Shown piece after piece: positions 35,809 to 44,495 of a stretch of 64,000 bases of DNA (position 1 is the stretch's first letter; every line of letters begins with the position of its first letter). Under the pieces are notes generated by a model. It was not told the DNA's origin and did no database searches. It saw only the letters and a list, made by a program, of their open reading frames with translations. This stretch comes from JAFGPL01 sp963781805. GTDB lineage: Bacteria > Bacteroidota > Bacteroidia > Bacteroidales > UBA10428. Where the stretch lies: the NCBI GenBank assembly GCA_963781805.1, contig CAWAHF010000004.1, forward strand, positions 2,790,001 to 2,854,000, written 5' to 3'. The position numbers and the translations under genes were made by a program.

Positions 35809-37092
35809 TTATAATACAGATTGATATATTTCTTTTACTTTTTGCGCGGTATTTTCCCATTTTAGGCTTTCAACTTCGGTTGTAGCGTATTTCGTGAACA
35901 TTTTCGGGAGACCCTCATAATTAAGTATAGCGTAAATGGCATCCGACATGGCATGAATATCCCAAAAATCAACTTTAATAGCATGTTTCAAAATTTCTGA
36001 AACACCCGATTGTCTGGAAATAATAACCGGCACATTCGATTGTAAAGCTTCCAGAGGGGAGATACCGAATGGTTCACTTATAGAAGGCATAACATATACA
36101 TCACTTAAATCGAACATCGTATAAACATCATCTCCGCGAAGAAACCCGGTGAAATGAAACTTATCGCCAATTCTCAATGCAGCAACACGTGCAATCATTC
36201 TGTGAAGCATATCTCCGCTGCCGGCCATAACAAAACGTACTTTGTCCATTTTTCGCAAAACCTGGTAGGCTGCTTCAATGAAATATTCCGGACCCTTTTG
36301 CAAAGTTACCCTGCCAAGAAAAGTGACTATTTTATCCTGAATTCCGCTTTCAATTTTTAACCTTTCTCTGTTTAGCATAGGCTCAACGGCGTTATAAACC
36401 GTAATCACCTTATCCGGATCGATTCCATATTTTTCAATTACGATTTTTCGGGTAAGATTACTCACCGTAATGATCTTGTCAGCAACTTCCATCCCTCTTT
36501 TCTCAATTTCATAAACTGCAGGATTGACACTACCGCCGCTTCGGTCGAAATCAGTAGCATGAACATGGATAATGAGTGGCTTTCCAGACACAAATTTTGC
36601 TGCAATTCCAGCAGGATAAGTTAACCAGTCATGCGCATGAATTACATCAAAATCGAAATTAACTCCTATTATAGAAGCAACTGCCGAATAATTTGCAATT
36701 TCCTGAAAAAGATCGCTTCCGTAGCCACCGGAAAAATTTAGTTTTCCTGAAAATAATGTATTTACAAGTTTTTTTTGTTTAATGCGGGATACATTGACAA
36801 GTTTTTCATATTCTTCGGGTGAAGTATAAGGAATTAATTGTGAATCAACTTCAATAAAACTTATATTTTTAAAAAATCCTTTATAATCAACTGTCCGATC
36901 ACTGACAACAACCTCTCCTGCATCAATCAACCGAAGATTTGATTGATCTTCGTCGCCAAATGCTTTTGGAACAACAAAAAGAATATCAACCCCCCCGATA
37001 CAATTCAGCCCTTTGGTAAGGCCATGGCTCGCAGTACCCAATCCACCGGAGATATGAGGTGGAAACTCCCATCCAAACATCAAGACTCTCAT
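35809..37092 (-). CDS. GT4-family glycosyltransferase of the glycogen operon
   Basis: 427 residues, GT-B fold. N-terminal 'MFGWEFPPHISGGLGTASHGLTKGL', 'DVIHAHDWLTYPAGIAAKF', then 'DKIITVSNLTRKIVIEKYGI', 'VITVYNAVEP', 'FLGRVTLQKGPEYFIEAAY', 'DVYVMPSISEPFGISPLEALQSNVPVI' with the EX7E motif. It transfers a sugar from a nucleotide-sugar donor; related genes are commonly annotated as starch/glycogen synthase. Its place between GH133 (41 bp) and GH57 (21 bp) suggests a role in glycogen or maltooligosaccharide synthesis, perhaps priming, alongside the GT3 enzyme. The acceptor is unknown. Confidence 0.9.
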   Translation of the reverse strand: MRVLMFGWEFPPHISGGLGTASHGLTKGLNCIGGVDILFVVPKAFGDEDQSNLRLIDAGEVVVSDRTVDYKGFFKNISFIEVDSQLIPYTSPEEYEKLVNVSRIKQKKLVNTLFSGKLNFSGGYGSDLFQEIANYSAVASIIGVNFDFDVIHAHDWLTYPAGIAAKFVSGKPLIIHVHATDFDRSGGSVNPAVYEIEKRGMEVADKIITVSNLTRKIVIEKYGIDPDKVITVYNAVEPMLNRERLKIESGIQDKIVTFLGRVTLQKGPEYFIEAAYQVLRKMDKVRFVMAGSGDMLHRMIARVAALRIGDKFHFTGFLRGDDVYTMFDLSDVYVMPSISEPFGISPLEALQSNVPVIISRQSGVSEILKHAIKVDFWDIHAMSDAIYAILNYEGLPKMFTKYATTEVESLKWENTAQKVKEIYQSVL

Positions 37093-37133
37093 ACTAAAGG
37101 AATGAACATTAATGATTAACTAGTTATTGGCAA

Positions 37134-39089
37134 TTATTCTACTGTTTTTATAGTCTCAATTTTCTGAATAATTCTTAAAAGCGCCGCAACACTCCATGCT
37201 TGCGATATAGCGCCTTTAGGATTGTGAGGAGGATCTCCGTCATAAATTTCAGAAATTGTACCGATGCCATGTTCGAACATGGTTGGTTCAAATCCGTCTA
37301 CTATTTTATTAACAAATGCAAGACCTGACATTTTATGGATATTCAGATAGCCCTCACAAAAATGCTCCATGAGCCATGGCCATACTGTTCCCTGATGGTA
37401 GGCCTGATCGCGCGATTCCTGATTCCCCTGGTAGATTCCTATATATTTTTCATCTGTAGGAGCCAGGGTTCTCAATCCTCTTGATGTTAGCAGGCATTTT
37501 TCCACCATCTTTAGTACCGAAAGTTTTATTTGATTATCCAAGGGAGAATAATCCAGCGAGGCTGCGATGACCTGGTTAGGCCTTACAGACCAGTCTTTTT
37601 TAGTATCATCTACATAATCCGCAAGATACCCCTTAGTACTGTTCCAAAATTCCCTGATAAAAGTTTCCTTTATTAGTTCCGGCAAATAATCCCAGTCCTT
37701 CAGAAATGACTCATCTTTGGCTTTTCGTGCAAGCTCGAGTGCAAACATAATAGCATTATACCATAGCGCATTTATCTCAACAGGACATCCAACCCTTGGT
37801 GTTACAGGCTTTCCGTTAACAACAGCATCCATCCATGTCAGGGCTTTTCCACTTTCGCCTGCGTAAATCAACCCGTTATTAAGCATTTTAATATTGAACG
37901 AAGTTCCCAACCGGTAAGCATCAAGAATTGCCCTCATAGCCTTTCCATAATCCCTCCAAAGGGTTGAATAGGAATGCACAACCTTGCTGTATTGCTGAAT
38001 TGCCCAGAAATACCACAACGGAGCATCCACCGAGTTAAAAGCAGGTGAATCGTTAGAACCCATATTTGGAAAGAGTCCGTTTTTCAGTTTTAAGGTCATG
38101 GTGTCTAACACTTCTTTACATGTTTTTATATCGCCAATGGCGAGTGTTAAACCGGGAAGTGAAATAAAGGTGTCTCTGCCCCAGGAACCAAACCAGTGAA
38201 ATCCGGCAATAATTTCAGTTTTTTTATCTTTCCTTACAATAAACTGTTGTGCTGAATTGATAAGGCAATTTTTAAAATTGTTACGTGGAATCCTTTTGGC
38301 TAATTCTGTATTAAATTTTCTTTTTAATGATTCCGGATCATCCAGTTGTAAAGTAGAAGCAGAAAATACAATTACTTCACCTTTCTTTGCTGACATTTCA
38401 AAATATCCGGGCACCAATAAATCTTCCTTATAATCATATCCCCGTTTTAGTTCTTCAAGATACTCAATATTATAGTACCAGTCAGGGCTCGTTATGAACT
38501 CAACACGTTTTGAAAACTGTAAATGAAGGAAAGGATATCCCTCATAAAGCCTTGTTTTAATGCCATTTACAATATATATCACTTTTGTATTGGCATGCAT
38601 ATTTGATTTGCTCAGCTGATGAATATTCCTGAAAGCAAGGAATGGCCGGAATTTAAGTTTTGTCTGACTATCCGCCTCTACAATGGTATACCTGATCAAA
38701 ATCTGTTGTTCTTTTTCAACCAGCAATCTCTCTTTAGTCATAATGACATTCCCTACTCTGAATTTAAATTTAGGTACAGGATCAGCCTGAAAATCACGAA
38801 CATATTTATGTCCTTTCGGATTATAGATATCTCCTTCATACTTATGAATCCCTAAATTAAATTCACTTCCATGCTCAACAATAGTCTCATCGAGTGTTGA
38901 TAATAAAACATGCCTGTCGCCATCAAGATGCTCCATTGGACAAACAAGTAGTCCATGATATTTCCTGGTATTACATCCAACCAATGTTGTACTTGCATAA
39001 GAGCCTGCACGATTACTTCTAAGTATCTCTTTATTAAGGGAATATTCAAGATTCACCAGTTGTGTCTTATCAAATTCCAGGTAACTCAT
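37134..39089 (-). CDS. Glycogen debranching enzyme (amylo-alpha-1,6-glucosidase, GH133)
   Basis: 651 residues, two parts. The N-terminal GDE_N-type beta domain (~1-270) has 'RSNRAGSYASTTLVGCNTRKYHGLLV'. The (alpha/alpha)6 GDE_C domain (~290-645) has 'GFHWFGSWGRDTFISLPGLTLA', 'NGLFPNMGSNDSPAFNSVDAPLWYFWAIQQY', 'TWMDAVVNGKPVTPRVGCPVEINALWYNA' and 'YHQGTVWPWLMEHF'. It hydrolyses the alpha-1,6 stub at branch points, as the C-terminal half of eukaryotic debranching enzyme does; the transferase half is absent and might be supplied by the GH57 protein (inference). It is the first gene of the minus-strand glycogen operon. Confidence 0.94.
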   Translation of the reverse strand: MSYLEFDKTQLVNLEYSLNKEILRSNRAGSYASTTLVGCNTRKYHGLLVCPMEHLDGDRHVLLSTLDETIVEHGSEFNLGIHKYEGDIYNPKGHKYVRDFQADPVPKFKFRVGNVIMTKERLLVEKEQQILIRYTIVEADSQTKLKFRPFLAFRNIHQLSKSNMHANTKVIYIVNGIKTRLYEGYPFLHLQFSKRVEFITSPDWYYNIEYLEELKRGYDYKEDLLVPGYFEMSAKKGEVIVFSASTLQLDDPESLKRKFNTELAKRIPRNNFKNCLINSAQQFIVRKDKKTEIIAGFHWFGSWGRDTFISLPGLTLAIGDIKTCKEVLDTMTLKLKNGLFPNMGSNDSPAFNSVDAPLWYFWAIQQYSKVVHSYSTLWRDYGKAMRAILDAYRLGTSFNIKMLNNGLIYAGESGKALTWMDAVVNGKPVTPRVGCPVEINALWYNAIMFALELARKAKDESFLKDWDYLPELIKETFIREFWNSTKGYLADYVDDTKKDWSVRPNQVIAASLDYSPLDNQIKLSVLKMVEKCLLTSRGLRTLAPTDEKYIGIYQGNQESRDQAYHQGTVWPWLMEHFCEGYLNIHKMSGLAFVNKIVDGFEPTMFEHGIGTISEIYDGDPPHNPKGAISQAWSVAALLRIIQKIETIKTVE

Positions 39090-39710
39090 AGTCAGCTATT
39101 TTAAGTTTTATCAAGTTATTAAATAATTAGCTAAAAAACTTTAAATTAGATTAAATTCTCATAATTAATTTAGATAAACCTATAATATTCTATTTATTCC
39201 TAAACTGTTATATCTTCGTTTTGCTAGGAAAAATCAAAACTACTTTAATTCCTGTTATGCAACCTGAGAATCTTCAAATAGCACACATTCGCGCTATCAA
39301 GATGGGATTCTAAATGATATTGTACCTGAATTGTGATTTTATTTCCCAAAATATATGTAAAGATAATTATTATTTAGATTAAGTTATATTCATCGAATAA
39401 GGTTAACGCTTAGAAAACTTTTTTGTTCAGAATCTAAGTATATTGGGTTGTTCCAGCGAATGAAACTGGAAAAGCGGGGTTAACAGATAGGAAATTAAAA
39501 ATAAAAAAACTGATAATAAAATCAGGCTTAATTTTGAACAGGTCGGATGGTATTGAATCCTGTTGTAAAAGTTGATAGATATGAATCTTTGAGTTGGTAT
39601 TTATGAAAAATTCGAAAGGTGTTAATCTGCTGTTTTTAATTCTATTTCAATATTAAATGCTTCCTGAATGTTGTTAAGGGTTGTAAGACGATCATGTTTT
39701 ACCAAAACTT
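39090..39710. other. Gene-free spacer upstream of the glycogen operon
   Basis: About 620 bp without a supported gene. It holds a candidate operon promoter (39235-39262). On the minus strand at 39631-39706 a short TTG-started frame encodes 'VKHDRLTTLNNIQEAFNIEIEL', which looks protein-like but ends after about 25 codons and may be a remnant. Confidence 0.5.
39235..39262 (-). promoter_or_regulatory. Candidate promoter of the glycogen operon
   Basis: On the minus strand, TTG (39262-39260), 17 nt, then TAGTTTTG (39242-39235), a perfect -7 box. The spacer is shorter than the usual 19. It lies ~145 bp before the GH133 start. Confidence 0.35.
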
Positions 39711-39749
39711 AAAAAATGAAAGCCGGATTTTCTGAAAAGTCCGGCTTTC
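39711..39749 (-). terminator. Intrinsic terminator of the initiator tRNA
   Basis: On the minus strand, a 10-bp stem (39749-39740 with 39727-39718) is followed after one base by six Ts (39716-39711). It begins two bases after the encoded CCA of the tRNA. Confidence 0.85.
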
Positions 39750-39750
39750 G

Positions 39751-39826
<76 letters not shown>

Positions 39827-39931
39827 ATGTATTTTTATATAATTTCTTAAAGAACCTATTACTTCTGTCGTAAACTTATCGATCTCCCCAAATCACGCTA
39901 TCTGTAAATATTTACTTTGTTTTTGGGTCAG

Positions 39932-39962
39932 CAAAAGTAATGTATCTTTTCTTAAACTCAAA
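39932..39962 (-). promoter_or_regulatory. Perfect Bacteroidota promoter upstream of tRNA-fMet
   Basis: On the minus strand, TTTG (39962-39959), 19-nt spacer, TACTTTTG (39939-39932): a full match to TTTG-N19-TAnnTTTG. Transcription would begin near 39925, giving about 100 nt before the mature tRNA. Confidence 0.65.
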
Positions 39963-40011
39963 AGAATTATGCAAATTTCCTCGGAAATTTTGACCCGGTG
40001 CAATTCTTTTG
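39959..40011. repeat. Nested palindrome overlapping the tRNA promoter
   Basis: Outer arms CAAAAGAATT (39959-39968) and AATTCTTTTG (40002-40011) are perfectly complementary. Inside lies AAATTTCC/GGAAATTT (39973-39980/39983-39990) with a 2-nt centre. The left outer arm contains the -33 box of the tRNA promoter, so an operator or cruciform role is possible. Confidence 0.5.
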
Positions 40012-40171
40012 CTCAATCTATACTATGTTGGCTTATTCATTGCTTATTTAGATAAGACCATAAAGAGTTTACTTTAATAAAATACGGAAATGTTTTCTGT
40101 ATGTTTTTAATCAGAGGAAATAATAATTAACTTCACCTTACAGAATAGTAACTGTAATAGTTTTCCGGATT

Positions 40172-41236
40172 ATGAAATGCATTTATCTCCAAATTCTGGA
40201 TTACAAAGAGACAGATTCTTCGCTGGTACTTGCCACGGTCACTTTTACCTCAGGTTCAACTCCCCAAAAACCGGGAAGCGCAGCACTTTTTAATCAAACC
40301 GGACTGATATCCGGAACAATAGGTGGAGGTATTATTGAGAAGAAAGTGCAGCATATTGCCCATAATGCACTATTATCAAAAAAGTCCGGGCTTTTTAATT
40401 TTTCACTTGACAAAGACCTTGACCTTGAAGAAGAAGCGATATGTGGAGGAGAAATGAATATTTTGATGGATGCGGATCCTCTCCTTCATAAGGAAGTATT
40501 TGAACAAATTATGCAATCCCATCGTGATGGAATTCCCGGTGTTTTGATTACATGTATTACGAAAAAAAATGATCATGTAGTTGGTATAAATCGCCTCTGG
40601 GATACCGGAAACGGAATCAAAAAAGTATCGTTTAGTCCGGAAGTGCAAAGCGAGATCAAAAAATTACTTTCAGGTTTGAAAATTAATGCCTGTCTTGAGT
40701 TTTACCCAACCGGAGAACAACGGAATATACTTTTCATCCTTGAACTATTGCTCCCGTTGCCCAAATTAATTATTGCCGGTGCCGGTCATATTGGTAAAGC
40801 ACTGGCACATCTGGGCAAACTAATCGATTTTGAAGTCACTGTAATTGATGACAGGATCGAATTTGCAAATGCCACACAAATCTCTGACGCCGATTACTTT
40901 GTCGTAAATGAAGTAGGTCAGGCTATTGAACAATTGAAAATGACAAAAGATACGTACATTGCAATTGTAACCCGTGGTCACAAAGGAGATACCGAGGCCC
41001 TAAAACATGCCCTAGGCTCGGAGGCTGCATATATTGGAATGATTGGCAGTGCAAAAAAGATTGCTCTCATCCGAAAAAAATCATTGGATGAAGGATGGGC
41101 TACTTCTCAACAATGGACAAAGATTCATGCACCCATTGGACTACCTATCCAATCGGAATCTGTACAGGAAATTGCAATTAGCATTGCTGCCCAACTAATT
41201 AAAGAACGAAACAGTAACCTCATGCAAAATGTCTGA
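40172..41236 (+). CDS. xdhC: XdhC/CoxI-family molybdenum hydroxylase maturation factor
   Basis: 354 residues. XdhC-type proteins bind molybdenum cofactor, help to add its terminal sulfur and insert it into xanthine-dehydrogenase-like enzymes. N-terminal CoxI domain: 'ATVTFTSGSTPQKPGSAALF', 'GTIGGGIIEKKV', and 'AICGGEM' with Cys91. C-terminal Rossmann domain from residue ~200: 'LIIAGAGHIGKALAHLGKL', 'VIDDR', 'VTRGHKGDTEALKHAL', 'YIGMIGSAKK', 'IHAPIGLPI'. It is the first gene of a five-gene operon and overlaps the next gene by 8 bp. Confidence 0.95.
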   Translation: MKCIYLQILDYKETDSSLVLATVTFTSGSTPQKPGSAALFNQTGLISGTIGGGIIEKKVQHIAHNALLSKKSGLFNFSLDKDLDLEEEAICGGEMNILMDADPLLHKEVFEQIMQSHRDGIPGVLITCITKKNDHVVGINRLWDTGNGIKKVSFSPEVQSEIKKLLSGLKINACLEFYPTGEQRNILFILELLLPLPKLIIAGAGHIGKALAHLGKLIDFEVTVIDDRIEFANATQISDADYFVVNEVGQAIEQLKMTKDTYIAIVTRGHKGDTEALKHALGSEAAYIGMIGSAKKIALIRKKSLDEGWATSQQWTKIHAPIGLPIQSESVQEIAISIAAQLIKERNSNLMQNV

Positions 41237-41819
41237 AATATGGGCAATTATATTAGCTGCAGGAGAATCTGTCAGGATGCAAAAAAACAAACTGCTCCTG
41301 CCCTATAATGGAAAAACTTTAATTGAAGTTGTAATTGATAATATCAGCCAATCTGCTATCGATAAGCTCATGATTGTCACCGGTGCATTTAAAGATGATT
41401 TGCTGAAAACAATCACAAAGTTGCCTGTTGACCATTGTTTTAACAGCAACTATAAAGAGGGTATGTTATCATCTGTTCAGTGCGGTTTTTATAACATTCC
41501 GGATAAACCACAAGCAGTAATGATATTTTTAGCGGATCAACCTGATATTTCTACAGAGATAATTAATTTACTTATTCGCAAATTTGAGCTCTCAAAAAAG
41601 GGAATTGTAATTCCTGTATACCAGGACCAGAGAGGACATCCCATAATGATCGACTGGAAATACAGATATATTATCGAAAAACTCAATCCTGCAATAGGAT
41701 TGCGAGATTTACTCCAACAATATCCTGAAGATGTTTTGGAAGTACAAGTAAATACGTCTGAAATCCTTATGGATATTGATACACCTAAGGATTATCTGAC
41801 CCTTACAAAAATAAAATAA
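41229..41819 (+). CDS. MocA-like molybdenum cofactor nucleotidyltransferase
   Basis: 196 residues, MobA-like NTP-transferase fold. 'IILAAGESVRMQKNKLLLPYNGKTLIEVVI' is the nucleotide-binding signature (Gln in place of the common Gly after RM). 'LADQPDI' is the metal-binding motif, and 'GHPIMID' and 'MDIDTPKDY' are typical of MocA/PucB-type enzymes. MocA adds CMP to molybdopterin to form the cytosine dinucleotide cofactor used by molybdenum hydroxylases; that activity is inferred from family and position between xdhC and the enzyme subunits. A GTP-using MobA role is less likely. Confidence 0.88.
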   Translation: MSEIWAIILAAGESVRMQKNKLLLPYNGKTLIEVVIDNISQSAIDKLMIVTGAFKDDLLKTITKLPVDHCFNSNYKEGMLSSVQCGFYNIPDKPQAVMIFLADQPDISTEIINLLIRKFELSKKGIVIPVYQDQRGHPIMIDWKYRYIIEKLNPAIGLRDLLQQYPEDVLEVQVNTSEILMDIDTPKDYLTLTKIK

Positions 41820-41825
41820 CAACAT

Positions 41826-42308
41826 ATGGAAACAACCATTCGTTTTGAACTGAACGGGAAAAATGAGGAGATTACGATCGATCCTAATTTGACCCTTCTT
41901 TGGGTTCTTCGCAACCAGTTCGGTCTTACAGGAACCAAATTTGGTTGTGGAGAAGGATATTGCAATGCATGTACAGTAATTCTGGGAACAACACCCGTAC
42001 AATCTTGCCTGATGACCATTGGAGAAGTAAATGGCAAAAAGGTTTTAACCATCGAGGGTTTGGCAAAAAAAGATACGCTACACCCAATACAGGAGGCTTT
42101 TGTAAAACACGATGCCATGCAATGCGGCTATTGTACTCCGGGAATGATCATGAGTGCCTATGGTTTGCTAATTAGAAATCCTAATCCAACCCGTGATGAA
42201 ATCATTCAGGGAATGGATCATAATTTGTGCCGTTGTGGAGCCCATGTTCGTATTGTTGATGCTATTGAGGAAGCTGCGGCTGAAATGAAAGGAGAAACAA
42301 CATCATGA
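41826..42308 (+). CDS. Molybdenum hydroxylase [2Fe-2S] subunit (XdhS/IorA-like)
   Basis: 160 residues. It carries electrons from the molybdenum site through two [2Fe-2S] clusters. The plant-type ferredoxin domain has Cys41, Cys46, Cys49 ('GCGEGYCNACTVI') and Cys61. The helical second domain has 'MQCGYCTPGMIMSAYGLL' and 'NLCRCGAH'. Its length fits two-subunit enzymes such as isoquinoline 1-oxidoreductase and periplasmic aldehyde oxidases, which lack a separate FAD subunit. It overlaps the large subunit by 4 bp (ATGA), implying coupled translation and a 1:1 complex. Confidence 0.95.
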   Translation: METTIRFELNGKNEEITIDPNLTLLWVLRNQFGLTGTKFGCGEGYCNACTVILGTTPVQSCLMTIGEVNGKKVLTIEGLAKKDTLHPIQEAFVKHDAMQCGYCTPGMIMSAYGLLIRNPNPTRDEIIQGMDHNLCRCGAHVRIVDAIEEAAAEMKGETTS

Positions 42309-44458
42309 AAATTAAAAACATACCAGGAAACCAAATTGAGTCTGATGAAATCTTTCAGGGGATTACCAGAAGGGATTTCTTCAAGCGTTTCGGGGGCGGT
42401 GTTTTCATATTTTTCAATACCTGGAAATTGTTGGAAGATTTATTCCTCCAGCCCCGACCCCATAGAGAGTTACCCTCCGATTTCAATGCATTTCTTCGAA
42501 TTGATGAAAACGGAATGATAAGCGGTTTTACCGGCAAGATCGAAATGGGTCAGGGACCTATCACATCGCTCGCTCAGATGTTAGCAGACGAATTGGATGT
42601 GAAATATGAACAGGTAGTAATGGTTATGGGGGATACAGACCTGTGTCCCTGGGATATGGGCACTTTCGGCTCTTTGACGACACGTTCATTCGGCATACCA
42701 TGGCACGCAGCTGGTGCCGAAGCGCGTGCAATCCTTTTGCAGCTTGGCGCTGAATATCTGAAACTGCCTGTCGAACAGCTTGAAGTCGATGAAGGTATAA
42801 TTATCAATAAAAAAAATAAAAAGAATCGGGTAAGCTATGGCCAACTTGCAAAGGGCAGAAAGATTGAACGCCATTTGGAACAGAAACCATCGGTAAAGAA
42901 ACATACTGACTTTAAAATTATAGGTAAATCCTATCTGCGAAAAGATGGCATGCTCAAAGTTACAGGTCAGGCCAGATATGCAGGTGATTATCATTTGCCG
43001 GACATGCTATATGCCCGGATACTCCGCCCACCTTCACATGGCGCCCGGCTGGTATCGGTTGATACGTCGGAAGCAGAAAAAATGGAAGGTGTAAAAATTA
43101 TAAATGATGGTGATTTAATTGCTGTGTTGCACAAATACCCGGACATAGCCAAAGCGGCAATCGAAAAAGTCAAGGCAGAATATACTTATAATGAGATTGA
43201 TGTAAATGACAAGACTATTTTTGATTATCTCCTGAAATCAGCACCTAAAGGAAATGTTCGATCTGAGACCGGTAATCTTGATACAGGCAAAACCATTTCA
43301 AATGAAATAATTAAAAGCGAATATTACAACAGTTATGTTGCACATGCACCGATAGAACCTCATACTGCCATGGCTTACAAAGAGGGTGATCGTATAATTG
43401 TCAGGGGATCGACTCAGTCACCTTTCTCTGCGCAAAATTCCATTGCTCAGACGTTAAAGCTGGATCCTGAAAAAGTAAGGGTAATCACTCCTTTTGTAGG
43501 TGGAGGATTTGGCGGTAAGAACGCAAATCAACAGATGGTTGAGGCTGCCAGGCTTACCATGCTTAGTGGCGTACCTGTTATGCTGGAATGGACTAGGCAG
43601 GAGGAATTTTTCTATGATACGTTTCGGCCTGCTGCTGTCGTAAAAATCACTTCGGGGATTGACGATAACGGACGAATCAGTCTGTGGGATTATCAGGTGT
43701 ATTTTGCAGGTGACAGAGGATCAGAAACTCTTTATGATGTTCCTCACACCAGAACAACAGTTTACGGCAGAGGATGGACAGCTCCCGTAGTGCATCCTTT
43801 TGCCACCGGTGCATGGCGTGCACCTGGCAATAACACCAATACTTTTGCCAGAGAATCACAAATTGAGATGCTGGCATCGAAAGCAGGAATGGATCCATTG
43901 GAGTTTCGGTTAAGAAACCTGAAAGATGAACGGATGATAGGTGTGCTTAGAACAGTTGCAGATAAATTCGGATGGACGCCCATTAAGGGTCCCAGTGGAA
44001 AAGGATATGGAATTGCCTGTGGAATTGATGCCGGTACGTATGTTGCACATATGGCTGAGGTAAATGTAGACAAAGAAACCGGTATGGTTCAGGTAGTTCG
44101 GATTGCATGTGCCCAGGATATGGGCCTTTGTATAAATCCCGAAGGAGCCACCATCCAACAAGAAGGTTGCATTACCATGGGATTGGGTTATGCGCTAACA
44201 GAAGAGATCCAGTTTACCGGTGGAAAAGTTCATAATCAAAACTTCGACTTTTATGAATTACCCCGTTTTTCATGGCTTCCCAAAATTGAAACTGTTATTC
44301 TGGATAAACCTGACCAGCCTTCCCAGGGGGGAGGGGAACCTGCCATCATATGTATGGGAGCAGTAATTGCAAATGCTATCTTTGATGCCACCGGTGCAAG
44401 AATCTTTCAGCTTCCTATGACACCTGAGAGAATTCTCGAGGCTTTGAAAAAGGTATGA
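42305..44458 (+). CDS. Tat-exported molybdopterin-binding subunit (IorB-like, xanthine dehydrogenase family)
   Basis: 717 residues. The N-terminus carries a twin-arginine motif, 'TRRDFFK' at 21-27, before a hydrophobic stretch, so the folded, cofactor-loaded complex is probably exported to the periplasm. The catalytic part shows 'GFTGKIEMGQGPITSLAQMLADEL' (cofactor binding), 'YLRKDGMLKVTGQARYAGDY', 'PFVGGGFGGKN', 'GAWRAPGNN', 'AQDMGLCINPEGA' and 'QGGGEPAI' with the active-site Glu678. It hydroxylates an aldehyde or N-heterocycle; the substrate is not predictable. No FAD subunit is encoded, so a cytochrome or quinone acceptor is likely. Confidence 0.93.
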   Translation: MKIKNIPGNQIESDEIFQGITRRDFFKRFGGGVFIFFNTWKLLEDLFLQPRPHRELPSDFNAFLRIDENGMISGFTGKIEMGQGPITSLAQMLADELDVKYEQVVMVMGDTDLCPWDMGTFGSLTTRSFGIPWHAAGAEARAILLQLGAEYLKLPVEQLEVDEGIIINKKNKKNRVSYGQLAKGRKIERHLEQKPSVKKHTDFKIIGKSYLRKDGMLKVTGQARYAGDYHLPDMLYARILRPPSHGARLVSVDTSEAEKMEGVKIINDGDLIAVLHKYPDIAKAAIEKVKAEYTYNEIDVNDKTIFDYLLKSAPKGNVRSETGNLDTGKTISNEIIKSEYYNSYVAHAPIEPHTAMAYKEGDRIIVRGSTQSPFSAQNSIAQTLKLDPEKVRVITPFVGGGFGGKNANQQMVEAARLTMLSGVPVMLEWTRQEEFFYDTFRPAAVVKITSGIDDNGRISLWDYQVYFAGDRGSETLYDVPHTRTTVYGRGWTAPVVHPFATGAWRAPGNNTNTFARESQIEMLASKAGMDPLEFRLRNLKDERMIGVLRTVADKFGWTPIKGPSGKGYGIACGIDAGTYVAHMAEVNVDKETGMVQVVRIACAQDMGLCINPEGATIQQEGCITMGLGYALTEEIQFTGGKVHNQNFDFYELPRFSWLPKIETVILDKPDQPSQGGGEPAIICMGAVIANAIFDATGARIFQLPMTPERILEALKKV

Positions 44459-44495
44459 GATATATTGAAAATATGTTTAATATAAACCTAAGATT

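Larger units (their letters stand above)
39827..40171. other. Spacer upstream of tRNA-fMet and xdhC
   Basis: 345 bp, divergent. It holds the tRNA promoter and a nested palindrome (39959-40011), listed separately. The side towards xdhC has only a near-match -7 box (TAGTTTTC just before the start). Confidence 0.6.

Noticed and set aside
41900..44161. Several ORFs of 60-100 codons antisense or out of frame within the xdh genes
   Set aside because: They lie wholly inside well-supported genes and have low-complexity, Cys/His-biased translations typical of shadow frames.
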